Shown here: piece after piece, positions 24,995-32,956 of the stretch
Layout of the letters: every line of letters begins with the position of its first letter
How positions within the stretch are numbered: the stretch's first letter is position 1
NCBI GenBank assembly: GCA_006844665.1
Contig: SPJP01000017.1
Location: 1 to 42,793, forward strand
DNA from: Paracoccaceae bacterium
Lineage (GTDB): Bacteria; Pseudomonadota; Alphaproteobacteria; Rhodobacterales; Rhodobacteraceae
DNA: 42,793 bases
Reading direction: 5' to 3'
Notes under the pieces: model-generated
Told to the model about the DNA's origin: nothing
What the model saw: the letters and a program-made list of their open reading frames with translations, nothing else
Database searches by the model: none
Made by a program: the position numbers and the translations under genes

Positions 24995-25317
24995 CACATA
25001 TGCCCGGCTTCGTCAGGAATGTCATAAAAGGTCGGATGGCGGTACACTTTGGATTGCGCAGGCTCGAACAACGGGCCTTTGTCGGACGGGGACGAGGCCG
25101 CGATATGCTGCGCTTCGACCGCCCAAATCGAAACCCCTTCGTTGCGGCGCGTGTAGACATCGCGGGCGTTCTTGATCGCCATTTCCGCGTCTGGTGCGTG
25201 CAAAGACCCCACATGTCGATGGTTCAGCCCATGTTGCCCACGAATAAATATCTCCCATAACGGCCATTCGTTACGCGAAGCGGTGTTTCCGTCTGAAGTC
25301 GGTGTGTCAATTCCCAT
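24994..25317 (-). CDS. paaB: Phenylacetyl-CoA epoxidase small subunit
   Basis: A 107-residue subunit that bridges PaaAC dimers. The core PLWEIFIRGQHGLNHRHVGS followed by NARDVYTRRNEG and VYRHPTFYDIPD is diagnostic. Compared with the 95-residue E. coli protein it has a slightly longer N-terminus. The ATG at 25317 has AGGA eight bases upstream; an earlier in-frame start would overlap paaA. Gap to paaA is 10 bases. Confidence 0.92.
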   Translation of the reverse strand: MGIDTPTSDGNTASRNEWPLWEIFIRGQHGLNHRHVGSLHAPDAEMAIKNARDVYTRRNEGVSIWAVEAQHIAASSPSDKGPLFEPAQSKVYRHPTFYDIPDEAGHM

Positions 25318-25327
25318 CCCAATATTC

Positions 25328-26320
25328 CTACTCAGCCGCAACGCGGCGCGCTTCTTTCTTTTCGGCATGAGCCATCAGGCCGTCGCGCACCCATTTGCCG
25401 TCATCCCAAGCTTTGTTCCGGGCAGCCAAGCGTTCGGTGTTGCAGGGACCATTGCCCTTGATCACGTCAAAGAACTCGGACCAATCAGGTTCAGAAAAAT
25501 CATAGCCGCCTTTTTCTTCGTTCCATTTGCAATCGGGATCAGGCACGGTCAGCCCCAGAAACTCGGCCTGAGGCACTGTTTCGTTCACGAATTTCTGGCG
25601 CAATTCGTCATTGGAATTCATCTTGATCTTCCACGCCATCGACTGAGCCGAGTGGACGGATTCCGCATCGGAAGGCCCAAACATCATCAATGCTGGAAAC
25701 CACGTTCGGTTCAGCGCGTCCTGGGCCATGTTCTTTTGTGCCGGCGTGCCCTTGGCCATCTTCATCATGATGTCGTAGCCCTGCCGCTGGTGGAACGATT
25801 CCTCTTTGCAGATCCGCACCATGGCCCGTGCATAGGGACCGTAAGACGTGCGCTGCAGCGGCACTTGGTTCATGATAGCTGCCCCATCGACCAACCAGCC
25901 AACAGCGCCCATGTCGGCCCAATTCAACGTTGGATAGTTGAAGATGGACGAGTATTTCATTTTTCCTGAAAGCAAATCTTCAGTCAGCTGATCCCGGCTA
26001 ACCCCCAAAGTTTCAGCGGCGCAGTAAAGATACAGGCCATGCCCCGCTTCATCCTGCACTTTTGCCAACAAGATCGCTTTGCGCTCAAGCGTCGGCGCGC
26101 GGGTGATCCAGTTGCCTTCTGGTAGCTGGCCGACAATTTCCGAATGCGCGTGCTGGCCAATCTGCCGGATCAGAGTTTTTCGATAGTGTTCGGGCATCCA
26201 GTCTTTGGGCTCGATCCTATCGCCTCGGTCGATCCGTTCTTGGAACGCACGTTCCTGGTCCGTCATCTCCGAAGGGTCTTTGACCCCTTGGCCTGTGGAC
26301 TTCACCATTTGCGCATACAT
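25328..26320 (-). CDS. paaA: Phenylacetyl-CoA epoxidase catalytic subunit
   Basis: A 330-residue diiron oxygenase subunit that introduces one oxygen atom into phenylacetyl-CoA to form the 1,2-epoxide. The ferritin-like four-helix core has carboxylate/His iron ligands in [17 protein letters not shown] and [13 protein letters not shown]. The ATG at 26320 ([11 protein letters not shown]) has GGAGGG with good spacing; upstream codons in the same frame are not conserved. It is the first gene of the paa operon. Genes for the CoA ligase (paaK) and for later steps (paaF, paaH, paaJ) are not in this window. Confidence 0.94.
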   Translation of the reverse strand: MYAQMVKSTGQGVKDPSEMTDQERAFQERIDRGDRIEPKDWMPEHYRKTLIRQIGQHAHSEIVGQLPEGNWITRAPTLERKAILLAKVQDEAGHGLYLYCAAETLGVSRDQLTEDLLSGKMKYSSIFNYPTLNWADMGAVGWLVDGAAIMNQVPLQRTSYGPYARAMVRICKEESFHQRQGYDIMMKMAKGTPAQKNMAQDALNRTWFPALMMFGPSDAESVHSAQSMAWKIKMNSNDELRQKFVNETVPQAEFLGLTVPDPDCKWNEEKGGYDFSEPDWSEFFDVIKGNGPCNTERLAARNKAWDDGKWVRDGLMAHAEKKEARRVAAE

Positions 26321-26463
26321 TCTAGAACCCTCCGATTGATCCGATCCTTGGCGGACGGGACACCGAGCGAGTTCAATGCGCCAGCAACCAAGACCTGATT
26401 GCGCACCCGATGGCCTCCCACGGGGAAACGTGGCTGATCCTTGGCAGCCCTGCAACTGTGCCG

Positions 26464-26506
26464 CTACGTCGAAACCAAAGTCTGGGTTTTCGACGTTACG
26501 TCAAAA
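26464..26506. promoter_or_regulatory. Candidate operator cluster upstream of paaA
   Basis: In the 203 bases between paaA and the small ORF there is an inverted repeat, TTTTCGACGT (26487-26496) with ACGTCAAAA (26498-26506), arranged around one base. A third copy, ACGTCGAAA, lies at 26466-26474. This makes three ACGTC(G/A)AAA half-sites, about 145-190 bases before the paaA start. Such an arrangement fits binding of a dimeric regulator; which one is unknown, since no paa regulator is adjacent. Confidence 0.4.
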
Positions 26507-26523
26507 ATGCACTGGCGTCGGGC

Positions 26524-26652
26524 TTAGTCGTCCAATCGAACATTAGCCGATGTTTCAGCGTCGTCGCTAGAAAAGCCAGACCGGATCAGAACTTGGTTGG
26601 CAACAATGGTAATCAGGCACAAGGCGGCAAGCGCAGCTAGGAAAGCTTTCAC
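26524..26652 (-). CDS. Small single-span membrane peptide after fdhI
   Basis: A 42-residue ORF that starts with GTG one base after the fdhI stop; GAGAAAGGG about seven bases upstream (inside the fdhI end) is a good ribosome site. The peptide begins MKAFLAALAALCLITIVANQ, one hydrophobic helix (about residues 3-22), then a polar tail with FSSDDAETSANVRLDD, probably periplasmic. The tail has no cysteine. Small single-helix partners often stabilise membrane oxidoreductases, so an accessory role in the formate dehydrogenase is the simplest guess. It could also be a chance ORF, but length, start context and hydrophobic pattern argue for a real gene. Confidence 0.65.
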   Translation of the reverse strand: MKAFLAALAALCLITIVANQVLIRSGFSSDDAETSANVRLDD

Positions 26653-26653
26653 G

Positions 26654-27841
26654 TTATGTCCCTTTCTCTGAGGGGTCTTCTTTGGCGTTCAGAACTTCGT
26701 CCGCCCAAAGGCTGTGGTGTTCGCGCGCCCATTGCTCTTCGACCTCGCCCTTGCCCATGGCGTCAAACGCGCCTTCCATCCCGACAGAACCCAGATAGAT
26801 ATGAGCAAAGATGATTGCTGTTAAAACCAGGCTAACCAATGCGTGCCAAAGCTGGGCGTACTGCATCTCTTCCTGTGGCTGCAACGGATACGGCAGTTCG
26901 CCAAACCCAAACCAACCCAGAACACCCATTTGATTCAGTATCGAAAACGTGTGCCCGAATATGTGGAATTCAAACGGGAACAGCAGGGACAATCCCGAAA
27001 CCGAAATTGACCCGCCCAGAATGATCACTGCCCAAAAGATCAGCTTTTGACCGGCGTTGAACTTTTTGGCCGGTGGATGCCCACCACCGAATAAACCGCC
27101 CCCTTTGGCCAGCCAGTTCAGGTCTGTACGGTCGGGAATATTATGTACCACCCAAGCCACGAACACGATCACAAGTGCCACGATGAACGCCCAAGAGACA
27201 TTGTTATGGACCCACTTGCTCGCGACCGCGAGGAAGGAAAAACTGTCGTGACCAAATACAGGTATCAGCACTTTACGGCCGATCAGCGTGATCAAACCCG
27301 TCAATCCTAATAACAAAAAGGACGACGCCAGCAACCAATGGCCAAAGCGCTCGAACGCCTCAAATCGAACAATCGTTCGCCCGGTCTTTTCACCGTCAAT
27401 CATAACCGGACCACGGAAAAAGTAGAAAACGCCCAACGCGACCAACGTGCCGCCCAGCAAAATTGCGGCCAATGTCAACAATGGGCCTTGGCGAAACTCC
27501 AGCCACCACATGCCGCCGTCCTGCATAAGCGTCGTGGCTGCAGGTACACGGGCTTGCGTCGTGATATCCGCAGACCCGTAGCGGAACGCCCGCCAAAGAT
27601 CGGGATCCGACGCTCCGCCAAGTGTACCAAGCTGGTCAGCCGTTGCTGCGGCAGCTTCGGGGTTGCCGGTCACTTCGCTACGGAAACTGTCGTCAATCGA
27701 GATCCCTTCTTGTCTGCGTAGAATGTCTTCCAGGGTCTGAGCGCCGCCGGTTGAGGCCCGAGCATCTTCAGGCGCTTCTTGCGCGGCAACTGGAACCGCA
27801 AGCATCCAAGCAAGGGCGAGCAAGGAAATAATACGCAGCAT
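26654..27841 (-). CDS. fdhI: Formate dehydrogenase cytochrome b subunit (gamma)
   Basis: A 395-residue inner-membrane protein of the FdnI/FdoI family, which takes electrons from the Fe-S subunit via heme b and reduces quinone. It has a signal-peptide-like start (MLRIISLLALAWMLAVPVAAQ), an extracytoplasmic N-terminal segment of about 100 residues, a first membrane helix (about 118-140) and the four-helix cytochrome b core. Likely heme histidines are in FERFGHWLLA, SKWVHNNVSW and LWHALVSLVL. The long N-terminal segment is absent from E. coli FdnI (217 residues). Start ATG at 27841 with AAGGA seven bases upstream. Confidence 0.9.
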   Translation of the reverse strand: MLRIISLLALAWMLAVPVAAQEAPEDARASTGGAQTLEDILRRQEGISIDDSFRSEVTGNPEAAAATADQLGTLGGASDPDLWRAFRYGSADITTQARVPAATTLMQDGGMWWLEFRQGPLLTLAAILLGGTLVALGVFYFFRGPVMIDGEKTGRTIVRFEAFERFGHWLLASSFLLLGLTGLITLIGRKVLIPVFGHDSFSFLAVASKWVHNNVSWAFIVALVIVFVAWVVHNIPDRTDLNWLAKGGGLFGGGHPPAKKFNAGQKLIFWAVIILGGSISVSGLSLLFPFEFHIFGHTFSILNQMGVLGWFGFGELPYPLQPQEEMQYAQLWHALVSLVLTAIIFAHIYLGSVGMEGAFDAMGKGEVEEQWAREHHSLWADEVLNAKEDPSEKGT

Positions 27842-27869
27842 CTTGAGTTCCTTTTGGTCGGATCAAAGA

Positions 27870-27894
27870 GGGGCGGCCCCATTAAGGCCGCCCC
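27870..27894 (-). terminator. Intercistronic hairpin between fdhH and fdhI
   Basis: A perfect 9-bp stem, GGGGCGGCC (27870-27878) with GGCCGCCCC (27886-27894), and a 7-base loop, in the 76-base gap between the Fe-S subunit and cytochrome b genes. On the minus strand it is followed by only a short T-rich run (TCTTTG). Partial attenuation that lowers cytochrome b relative to the soluble subunits, or RNA stabilisation, is likely. Confidence 0.7.
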
Positions 27895-27917
27895 CATTTC
27901 ATAAGTGCGCAGGGGCT

Positions 27918-28511
27918 TTAGCCGCCTTTTTGGTCGTAGGCTGTACCCCAGCCCCAAGCACCGGAGCCAAAGCCGCGTGCAACAACGCGTTCGCGGTAGA
28001 TCCCCGAAACGACATCGCCATCCCCAGCAAGCAAAGCCTTTGTCGCGCACATTTCCGCACAGATTGGCAGTTTGCCTTCCGCGATCCGGTTACGGCCGTA
28101 TTTTGCGAATTCAGCAGTGGAGTTATTTTCCTCTGGGCCACCGGCGCAGAAGGTGCATTTGTCCATCTTGCCCCGGGATCCAAAGTTGCCCGCTTGTGGG
28201 TATTGCGGCGCACCAAAGGGGCACGCATAGAAGCAATAACCGCAACCGATGCACAGGTCTTTGGAGTGCAGGACCACACCGTCGGCTGTCTGGTAGAAAC
28301 AGTCCGTCGGGCAAACGGCCATGCACGGCGCGTCAGAACAGTGCATACATGCGACCGAGATCGACCGCTCGCCGGGTTTGCCGTCATTGATAGTAACGAC
28401 TTTACGGCGGTTGATGCCCCAAGGCACCTCATGCTCGTTCTTACAGGCTGTGACGCAGGCGTTGCATTCAATGCAACGTTCAGCATCAACGAGAAATTTT
28501 GCTCTAGCCAT
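27918..28511 (-). CDS. fdhH: Formate dehydrogenase iron-sulfur subunit (beta)
   Basis: A 197-residue ferredoxin-like subunit with cysteine motifs for four [4Fe-4S] clusters: CIECNACVTAC, CMHCSDAPCMAVCP, CIGCGYCFYACP and CTFC with later CAEMCATKA. It moves electrons from the catalytic subunit to cytochrome b. Unlike E. coli FdnH it lacks a C-terminal membrane anchor. It has no signal peptide and presumably travels with the Tat-exported alpha subunit. Start ATG at 28511 follows GGGAGAAG. It lies 12 bases downstream of the alpha subunit gene. Confidence 0.92.
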   Translation of the reverse strand: MARAKFLVDAERCIECNACVTACKNEHEVPWGINRRKVVTINDGKPGERSISVACMHCSDAPCMAVCPTDCFYQTADGVVLHSKDLCIGCGYCFYACPFGAPQYPQAGNFGSRGKMDKCTFCAGGPEENNSTAEFAKYGRNRIAEGKLPICAEMCATKALLAGDGDVVSGIYRERVVARGFGSGAWGWGTAYDQKGG

Positions 28512-28523
28512 TCTACTTCTCCC

Positions 28524-31409
28524 TTATGCTGACCAGATTTTGCAAAGAGTCGCTTTGGTCTCTTGCATCTGGGTTACGCTGTCATAGCCATAGGTTTGTG
28601 CGGTGTTCGTGGATTCACCCAACACATATGGATCGGCCCCCTCGGGATATTTGTCCCTAAGATCGACGCCTTCCAAATGGCCACCAAAGTGGAATGGCAT
28701 AAACGCAACGCCCGTTCCAACACGTTCTGTTACCAAAGCCATTACTTTGACCTTGCCGCCTTCTGGGCCCTCGACCCAGACCTGCGCCCCGTCACGAACC
28801 CCAAGGTTATTGGCGTCCCGAGTGTTGATCTCGATGAACATGTCTTGCTGAAGCTCGGCCAACCAAGGGTTGGACCGGGTTTCATCGCCGCCACCTTCAT
28901 ATTCAACCAAACGACCCGAGGTCAGGATAATTGGATACTCTTCCGAGAAATCGTTTTCCTGAATCGACGCATACATTGTGGGTACGCGCCAGAACTTTTT
29001 ATCCTCGTAGGTTGGATAATCTGCGACCAGATCCCGACGGTTGCTGTACAGCGGTTCGCGGTGGATCGGCACAGGGTCTGGGAAGGTCCAAACCACGGCG
29101 CGGGCTTTGGCGTTGCCAAATGGCGCACACCCGTGGGCGATTGCGACGCGCTGAATACCGCCGGAAAGGTCGGTCTTCCAGTTTGTCTTAGGTCCGGCAA
29201 CGGCATCAATGGCAGCTTTTTCATCAGCTGTCAGATCGCCATCCCATCCAAGATCCATCAGCATCTGCATGGTGAATTCCGGATAGCCGTCTTCAATTTC
29301 GGACCCTGGCGTAAATACGCCTTCGGCCAGCAGGTTGTCGCCTTCCCTTTCCACACCAAAGCGGGCACGGAATGTAAGGCCGCCATCTGCAACCGGCAAC
29401 GACATGTCGTACAAGTTTGGCGTACCGGGGTGGTTCATTTCGGCCGTTCCCCAGCTTGGCCATGGCAGACCGTAGAAATCGCCATCAGCGGGTCCACCAA
29501 TCGCACGAAGAGAAGTGCGGTCAAAGGTGTGCTGGTTGGCCATGTGCATTTTCAAGCGCTCTGGGCTTTGGCCCGTATAGCCGATGGTCCACATGCCACG
29601 GTTAAATTCGCGGGTGATGTCCTCGATATTCGGCTCGCCACTTTCATCAACCGCGATGTTGCGGAAGAATTCATCGTGGAAGCCGAACTTGGCCGCGAAC
29701 TTCGCCATGATCGTGTGATCGGGCAGCGATTCAAACAGCGGCTCGACAACCTTGTCACGCCATTGCAGGGACCTGTTCGATGCCGTGACAGAACCATAGG
29801 TTTCGAACTGCGTACAGGCTGGCAGCAAATACACGCCGTCTTCGCGATCCTGCAGAACCGCAGAAACAGTTGGATATGGATCGACCACGACAAGCATGTC
29901 GAGCTTTTCCATCGCCGTCTTCATTTCTTTTTGACGGGTTTGGGAGTTTGGCGCGTGGCCCCAAAGAACCATGGCCCGGATGTTGTCCGGCTGGTCAATG
30001 TCCGCGGATTCTTCCAGAACACCGTCGATCCAGCGGCTAACGGGGATGCCTGTCAGGTTCATCATCGGCGTGTCGCCGACGCTTTCCTGGCTGAAACGGC
30101 CCTTCAGCCAATCCAAATCTTCTTCCCAAACGCGCGCCCAGTGGGCCCAAGACCCAGCAGATAGACCGTAATATCCAGGCAGGGTATTGGCCAGAACGCC
30201 AAGGTCTGTCGCACCCTGAACGTTATCGTGGCCGCGGAAGATGTTAGTGCCGCCACCAGCTGTGCCCATGTTGCCCAAAGCAAGCTGCAGGATACAGTAA
30301 GCGCGGGTGTTGTTGTTGCCGTTGGTGTGCTGCGTGCCACCCATGCACCAAATGACGGTGCCAGGACGGTTATTGGCCAAAGTACGCGCAACACGCTCTA
30401 GCTGGCTGCCGGGTGCGCCGGTGACGCGCTCGACCTCTTCTGGTGTCCAGCGGGCAACTTCTTCTTTGATCTGGTCCATGCCCCATACACGGGTGCGAAT
30501 GAACTCTTGGTCTTCCCAACCGTTCTCGAAGATGTGCCACAAAATACCCCAAACAAGGGCCACGTCCGAACCTGGGCGGAAACGCACATATTCGTCCGCG
30601 TGGGCGGCCGTCCGGGTAAAGCGGGGGTCGCAAACGATCAGCGGCGCGTTGTTTTGCTCTTTCGCTTTCAGCATATGAAGCAGCGAAACAGGGTGTGCCT
30701 CGGCAGGGTTGCCGCCGATCAGAAAGATCGCCTTAGAGTTATGAATGTCGTTGTAGCTGTTGGTCATGGCGCCGTAGCCCCATGTGTTCGCAACACCCGC
30801 AACCGTAGTCGAGTGGCAGATCCGTGCCTGGTGGTCGACGTTATTGGTGCCCCAATAGGCGGCAAACTTACGGAACAGGTAGGCCTGTTCGTTGTTATGC
30901 TTGGCCGAGCCCAACCAGTAAACTGAATCCGAACCGCTTTCTTCGCGGATCTTCATCATGCCATCGCCGATTTCTTCGATGGCGGTGTCCCAGCTGATGC
31001 GAACCCATTCGCCGTTTTCTCTCTTCATTGGGTATTTCAGGCGACGCTCGCCATGGGCGTGCTCGCGAACCGCGGCCCCTTTGGCACAATGCGCGCCCAG
31101 GTTAAACGGGCTATCCCAGCCTGGCTCTTGTCCGGTCCAAACGCCGTTGTCGACCTCGGCCACAACCGTACAGCCAACAGAGCAGTGGGTACAAACTGAC
31201 TTGATGGTTTCAACCGCGCGGGTCGCGGCCGTCTGCGCTGTTGCCTGGGTTACTGTGCCACCAGTTGCCGCAATAGCGGTCAACCCGCCGATGGCCAGTC
31301 CAGAACCACGCAAGAAACCACGACGATCAATAACGTTTGATCCCCGGCGCTCCATCACTGGCGCGTTGCCAGATCTCCGCGAATGGCCGTTTGTCTTTTT
31401 CCTCAGCAT
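28524..31409 (-). CDS. fdhG: Formate dehydrogenase catalytic subunit (alpha), Cys-type
   Basis: A 961-residue molybdo/tungsto-bis-pterin enzyme that oxidises formate to CO2. The Tat signal DRRGFLRGSG (about 28-37) directs it to the periplasm. A [4Fe-4S] site follows: CTHCSVGC (73-80) and Cys108. The metal ligand is Cys198 in ARICHSTTVAG, where E. coli FdnG has selenocysteine, so no Sec machinery is required. His199 beside it is the conserved catalytic histidine. The C-terminal domain (about 840-961) is the molydopterin dinucleotide-binding fold. The ATG at 31409 has GGAGG six bases upstream. A tungstate-type importer nearby hints that the metal may be W. Confidence 0.94.
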   Translation of the reverse strand: MLRKKTNGHSRRSGNAPVMERRGSNVIDRRGFLRGSGLAIGGLTAIAATGGTVTQATAQTAATRAVETIKSVCTHCSVGCTVVAEVDNGVWTGQEPGWDSPFNLGAHCAKGAAVREHAHGERRLKYPMKRENGEWVRISWDTAIEEIGDGMMKIREESGSDSVYWLGSAKHNNEQAYLFRKFAAYWGTNNVDHQARICHSTTVAGVANTWGYGAMTNSYNDIHNSKAIFLIGGNPAEAHPVSLLHMLKAKEQNNAPLIVCDPRFTRTAAHADEYVRFRPGSDVALVWGILWHIFENGWEDQEFIRTRVWGMDQIKEEVARWTPEEVERVTGAPGSQLERVARTLANNRPGTVIWCMGGTQHTNGNNNTRAYCILQLALGNMGTAGGGTNIFRGHDNVQGATDLGVLANTLPGYYGLSAGSWAHWARVWEEDLDWLKGRFSQESVGDTPMMNLTGIPVSRWIDGVLEESADIDQPDNIRAMVLWGHAPNSQTRQKEMKTAMEKLDMLVVVDPYPTVSAVLQDREDGVYLLPACTQFETYGSVTASNRSLQWRDKVVEPLFESLPDHTIMAKFAAKFGFHDEFFRNIAVDESGEPNIEDITREFNRGMWTIGYTGQSPERLKMHMANQHTFDRTSLRAIGGPADGDFYGLPWPSWGTAEMNHPGTPNLYDMSLPVADGGLTFRARFGVEREGDNLLAEGVFTPGSEIEDGYPEFTMQMLMDLGWDGDLTADEKAAIDAVAGPKTNWKTDLSGGIQRVAIAHGCAPFGNAKARAVVWTFPDPVPIHREPLYSNRRDLVADYPTYEDKKFWRVPTMYASIQENDFSEEYPIILTSGRLVEYEGGGDETRSNPWLAELQQDMFIEINTRDANNLGVRDGAQVWVEGPEGGKVKVMALVTERVGTGVAFMPFHFGGHLEGVDLRDKYPEGADPYVLGESTNTAQTYGYDSVTQMQETKATLCKIWSA

Positions 31410-31453
31410 CTTCTTCCTCCCTAATCCAGCGTGGCTGGAAAAATTCTAGCTTT

Positions 31454-31487
31454 CCCGCCGGGTTGGCTCCAAAGCGCCAAGGGCGGG
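31454..31487 (-). terminator. Possible hairpin between the small Tat gene and fdhG
   Basis: CCCGCC (31454-31459) pairs with GGCGGG (31482-31487), and TTGGC (31463-31467) with GCCAA (31476-31480), giving an interrupted stem with an 8-base loop. No T run follows on the minus strand. It sits in the 92-base gap before fdhG and may stabilise the fdhG message rather than terminate. Confidence 0.4.
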
Positions 31488-31501
31488 ATCAGTCTGAGTT
31501 T

Positions 31502-31693
31502 TTAGAAACGCGTGCTTTCGAAATACGCGCGCGTGTGATCTGTATCTTGCATTGTTTCAGACGACAGGTCCGGCGTTTGCGCCGCAGCCTGCGTAGCCCC
31601 GCCCGCCGCAATGGCAGCTGCCGCAGCCGGCGCAGCGGTTGCGGCCAGTTTCAAGAAACTACGGCGGCTTTTGCCTTCAATTTTATCGCTCAT
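31502..31693 (-). CDS. Small Tat-signal protein of formate dehydrogenase operon
   Basis: A 63-residue protein that is mostly a Tat signal: KSRRSFLKLAATAAPAAAAA, followed by a short mature part (about 25 residues) ending AYFESTRF. It matches the known small 'formate dehydrogenase region Tat target' family found just upstream of fdhG. Its role is unknown; it may aid export or assembly of the alpha subunit. The ATG at 31693 has GGGAGA with fair spacing; an in-frame start 11 codons earlier is less likely. Confidence 0.85.
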   Translation of the reverse strand: MSDKIEGKSRRSFLKLAATAAPAAAAAIAAGGATQAAAQTPDLSSETMQDTDHTRAYFESTRF

Positions 31694-31751
31694 GGGATGT
31701 CTCCCTTTCCTTTGTTTGGCAGGCATCCCCGCCGGTTTCTTGGCAAAGCCT

Positions 31752-32360
31752 TCAGTTTGCAGTCATTCGAAACGCTTCGCGCTCGATGTCCATAAACGCT
31801 GCCCCGACCGCACCTACCGATGCGTAGAACACTGATGTTTTTGCCGCCTGAAGGTCCGCAAAGTAATGTGCGGCCCATGTTCCAATATGTGCACTAAAAA
31901 ATTCGTGTTGCTCTTGTACCGTCGCAACCCGGCCGAACCGACCCACGATCATCCCCGCCATCATCTCCATAAGCGATGCGATGTTGTCTTCTGGTTCAAA
32001 CACGTCCTCTGCCCGCGCCATGCCAAAATTGGCCATCGTCGCGCGCAGATTTGCCAAAGGCTTTTCGTTCAGGAACCCGGTCAGATAATAACTGGCATAG
32101 GGCAAAAGCTCGCCCCGACCCAAGCCAATGAACAGGGCGTTAAATTCAGATTGAACGGCTTTAGGTTTGGTCACCTTGGCAACTCGGGACAGCCCTTGAA
32201 TGGCCTGCCCAAGATTTGATGCATCGCCGGAAAGTGCTGCCGTTTGGTCCAAAAGCATTTGATCCGGGGGGCCGACAAGCAAAAGCCCAAGATAGTTGTA
32301 AAGATCAGCGCGCAGCCGGTCTTCTTCGGAAATCTCGGGAAGGGCCGCTGGGGCGTTCAT
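31752..32360 (-). CDS. TorD-like molecular chaperone
   Basis: A 202-residue all-helical protein of the TorD/DmsD family. It has the typical N-terminal RADLYNYLGLLLVGPPDQ and the central YASYYLTGFLNEKPLANLR motif; a later segment PEDNIASLMEMMAGM matches the family. Such chaperones bind the Tat signal or apo-form of molybdoenzymes until cofactor is inserted. Its ATG overlaps the DUF3306 stop (ATGA). The client is presumably the formate dehydrogenase alpha subunit and possibly the small Tat protein. Confidence 0.88.
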   Translation of the reverse strand: MNAPAALPEISEEDRLRADLYNYLGLLLVGPPDQMLLDQTAALSGDASNLGQAIQGLSRVAKVTKPKAVQSEFNALFIGLGRGELLPYASYYLTGFLNEKPLANLRATMANFGMARAEDVFEPEDNIASLMEMMAGMIVGRFGRVATVQEQHEFFSAHIGTWAAHYFADLQAAKTSVFYASVGAVGAAFMDIEREAFRMTAN

Positions 32361-32956
32361 TCTGTATCCTCGGAAAATTGAAACCGCATCCGACGAGGCA
32401 TAACGGCGGGCGCGTCGTCGGCCGCGTCTTCATCGGCAGCGGCAAGCGGTAGCGTTTCGGTGTCAAATTCAGGCTCGTCCACATCGAGGCATTCGACCTC
32501 AACCTCTTCGACGTCGCTGTCATTTGCTTCCGTGCGGGCTTCAGCTTGCTCTTTTTGCCGCTCGACCTCCTGCAGATGGGCCAACATACCTTTGCCAACT
32601 TGATAGGATGTTTTGATCGCGCCCTGGCCGAAGCTGCCCGTCAGATAGTCGTCGTCGTAATCGTTCAACCCGTCGACGCAAGCCAAGACCGGATTGCTGC
32701 GCCACAGCTGACGCAGCGCGCGTTTTCGAATGTGGTCTGGCACAGTCTTGGCCATAAACCCCTTGAAGTCATCGCCAAGCCCCAAGTTGTCCGGATCCGG
32801 TAAGCCCAGTTCTTCCAGAATATCTTCGTCAGATTTCTCGGCCAAGGCAGCCAGCTGTTCTTGTTCAGCCGCTTTGATCGCAGCCTGCTCTTCAGCAGCG
32901 GCTTCTGCGGCAACGGCGGCGCGCCTGCGCGACCAAGAATCAAGCGTCGCGGTCAA
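32357..32956 (-). CDS. DUF3306 family protein
   Basis: A 199-residue cytoplasmic protein with the DUF3306 signature: an N-terminal WSRRRAAV, an Ala/Glu-rich coiled stretch (about 15-42), then DFKGFMAKTVPDHIRKRALRQLWRSNPVLACVDGLNDYDDDY. The C-terminal 70 residues are very acidic and low in complexity. The family is found almost only in formate dehydrogenase operons; function unknown. The TTG start at 32956 overlaps the DUF3305 stop (TTGA), so translation is probably coupled. Confidence 0.85.
   Translation of the reverse strand: MTATLDSWSRRRAAVAAEAAAEEQAAIKAAEQEQLAALAEKSDEDILEELGLPDPDNLGLGDDFKGFMAKTVPDHIRKRALRQLWRSNPVLACVDGLNDYDDDYLTGSFGQGAIKTSYQVGKGMLAHLQEVERQKEQAEARTEANDSDVEEVEVECLDVDEPEFDTETLPLAAADEDAADDAPAVMPRRMRFQFSEDTE

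Noticed and set aside
26321-26455. Upstream extension of paaA by 45 codons
   Set aside because: No ribosome site, unlike any PaaA N-terminus, whereas the ATG at 26320 has GGAGGG at proper spacing.
28563-30164. A 533-residue open frame on the plus strand inside fdhG
   Set aside because: It is fully antisense to a conserved catalytic subunit, has no recognisable domain, and no ribosome site; long antisense frames arise from GC-rich codon use.
30814-30819. Possible selenocysteine codon in the formate dehydrogenase alpha subunit
   Set aside because: The position equivalent to Sec in E. coli FdnG is an ordinary Cys codon (residue 198) and there is no in-frame TGA in the gene.
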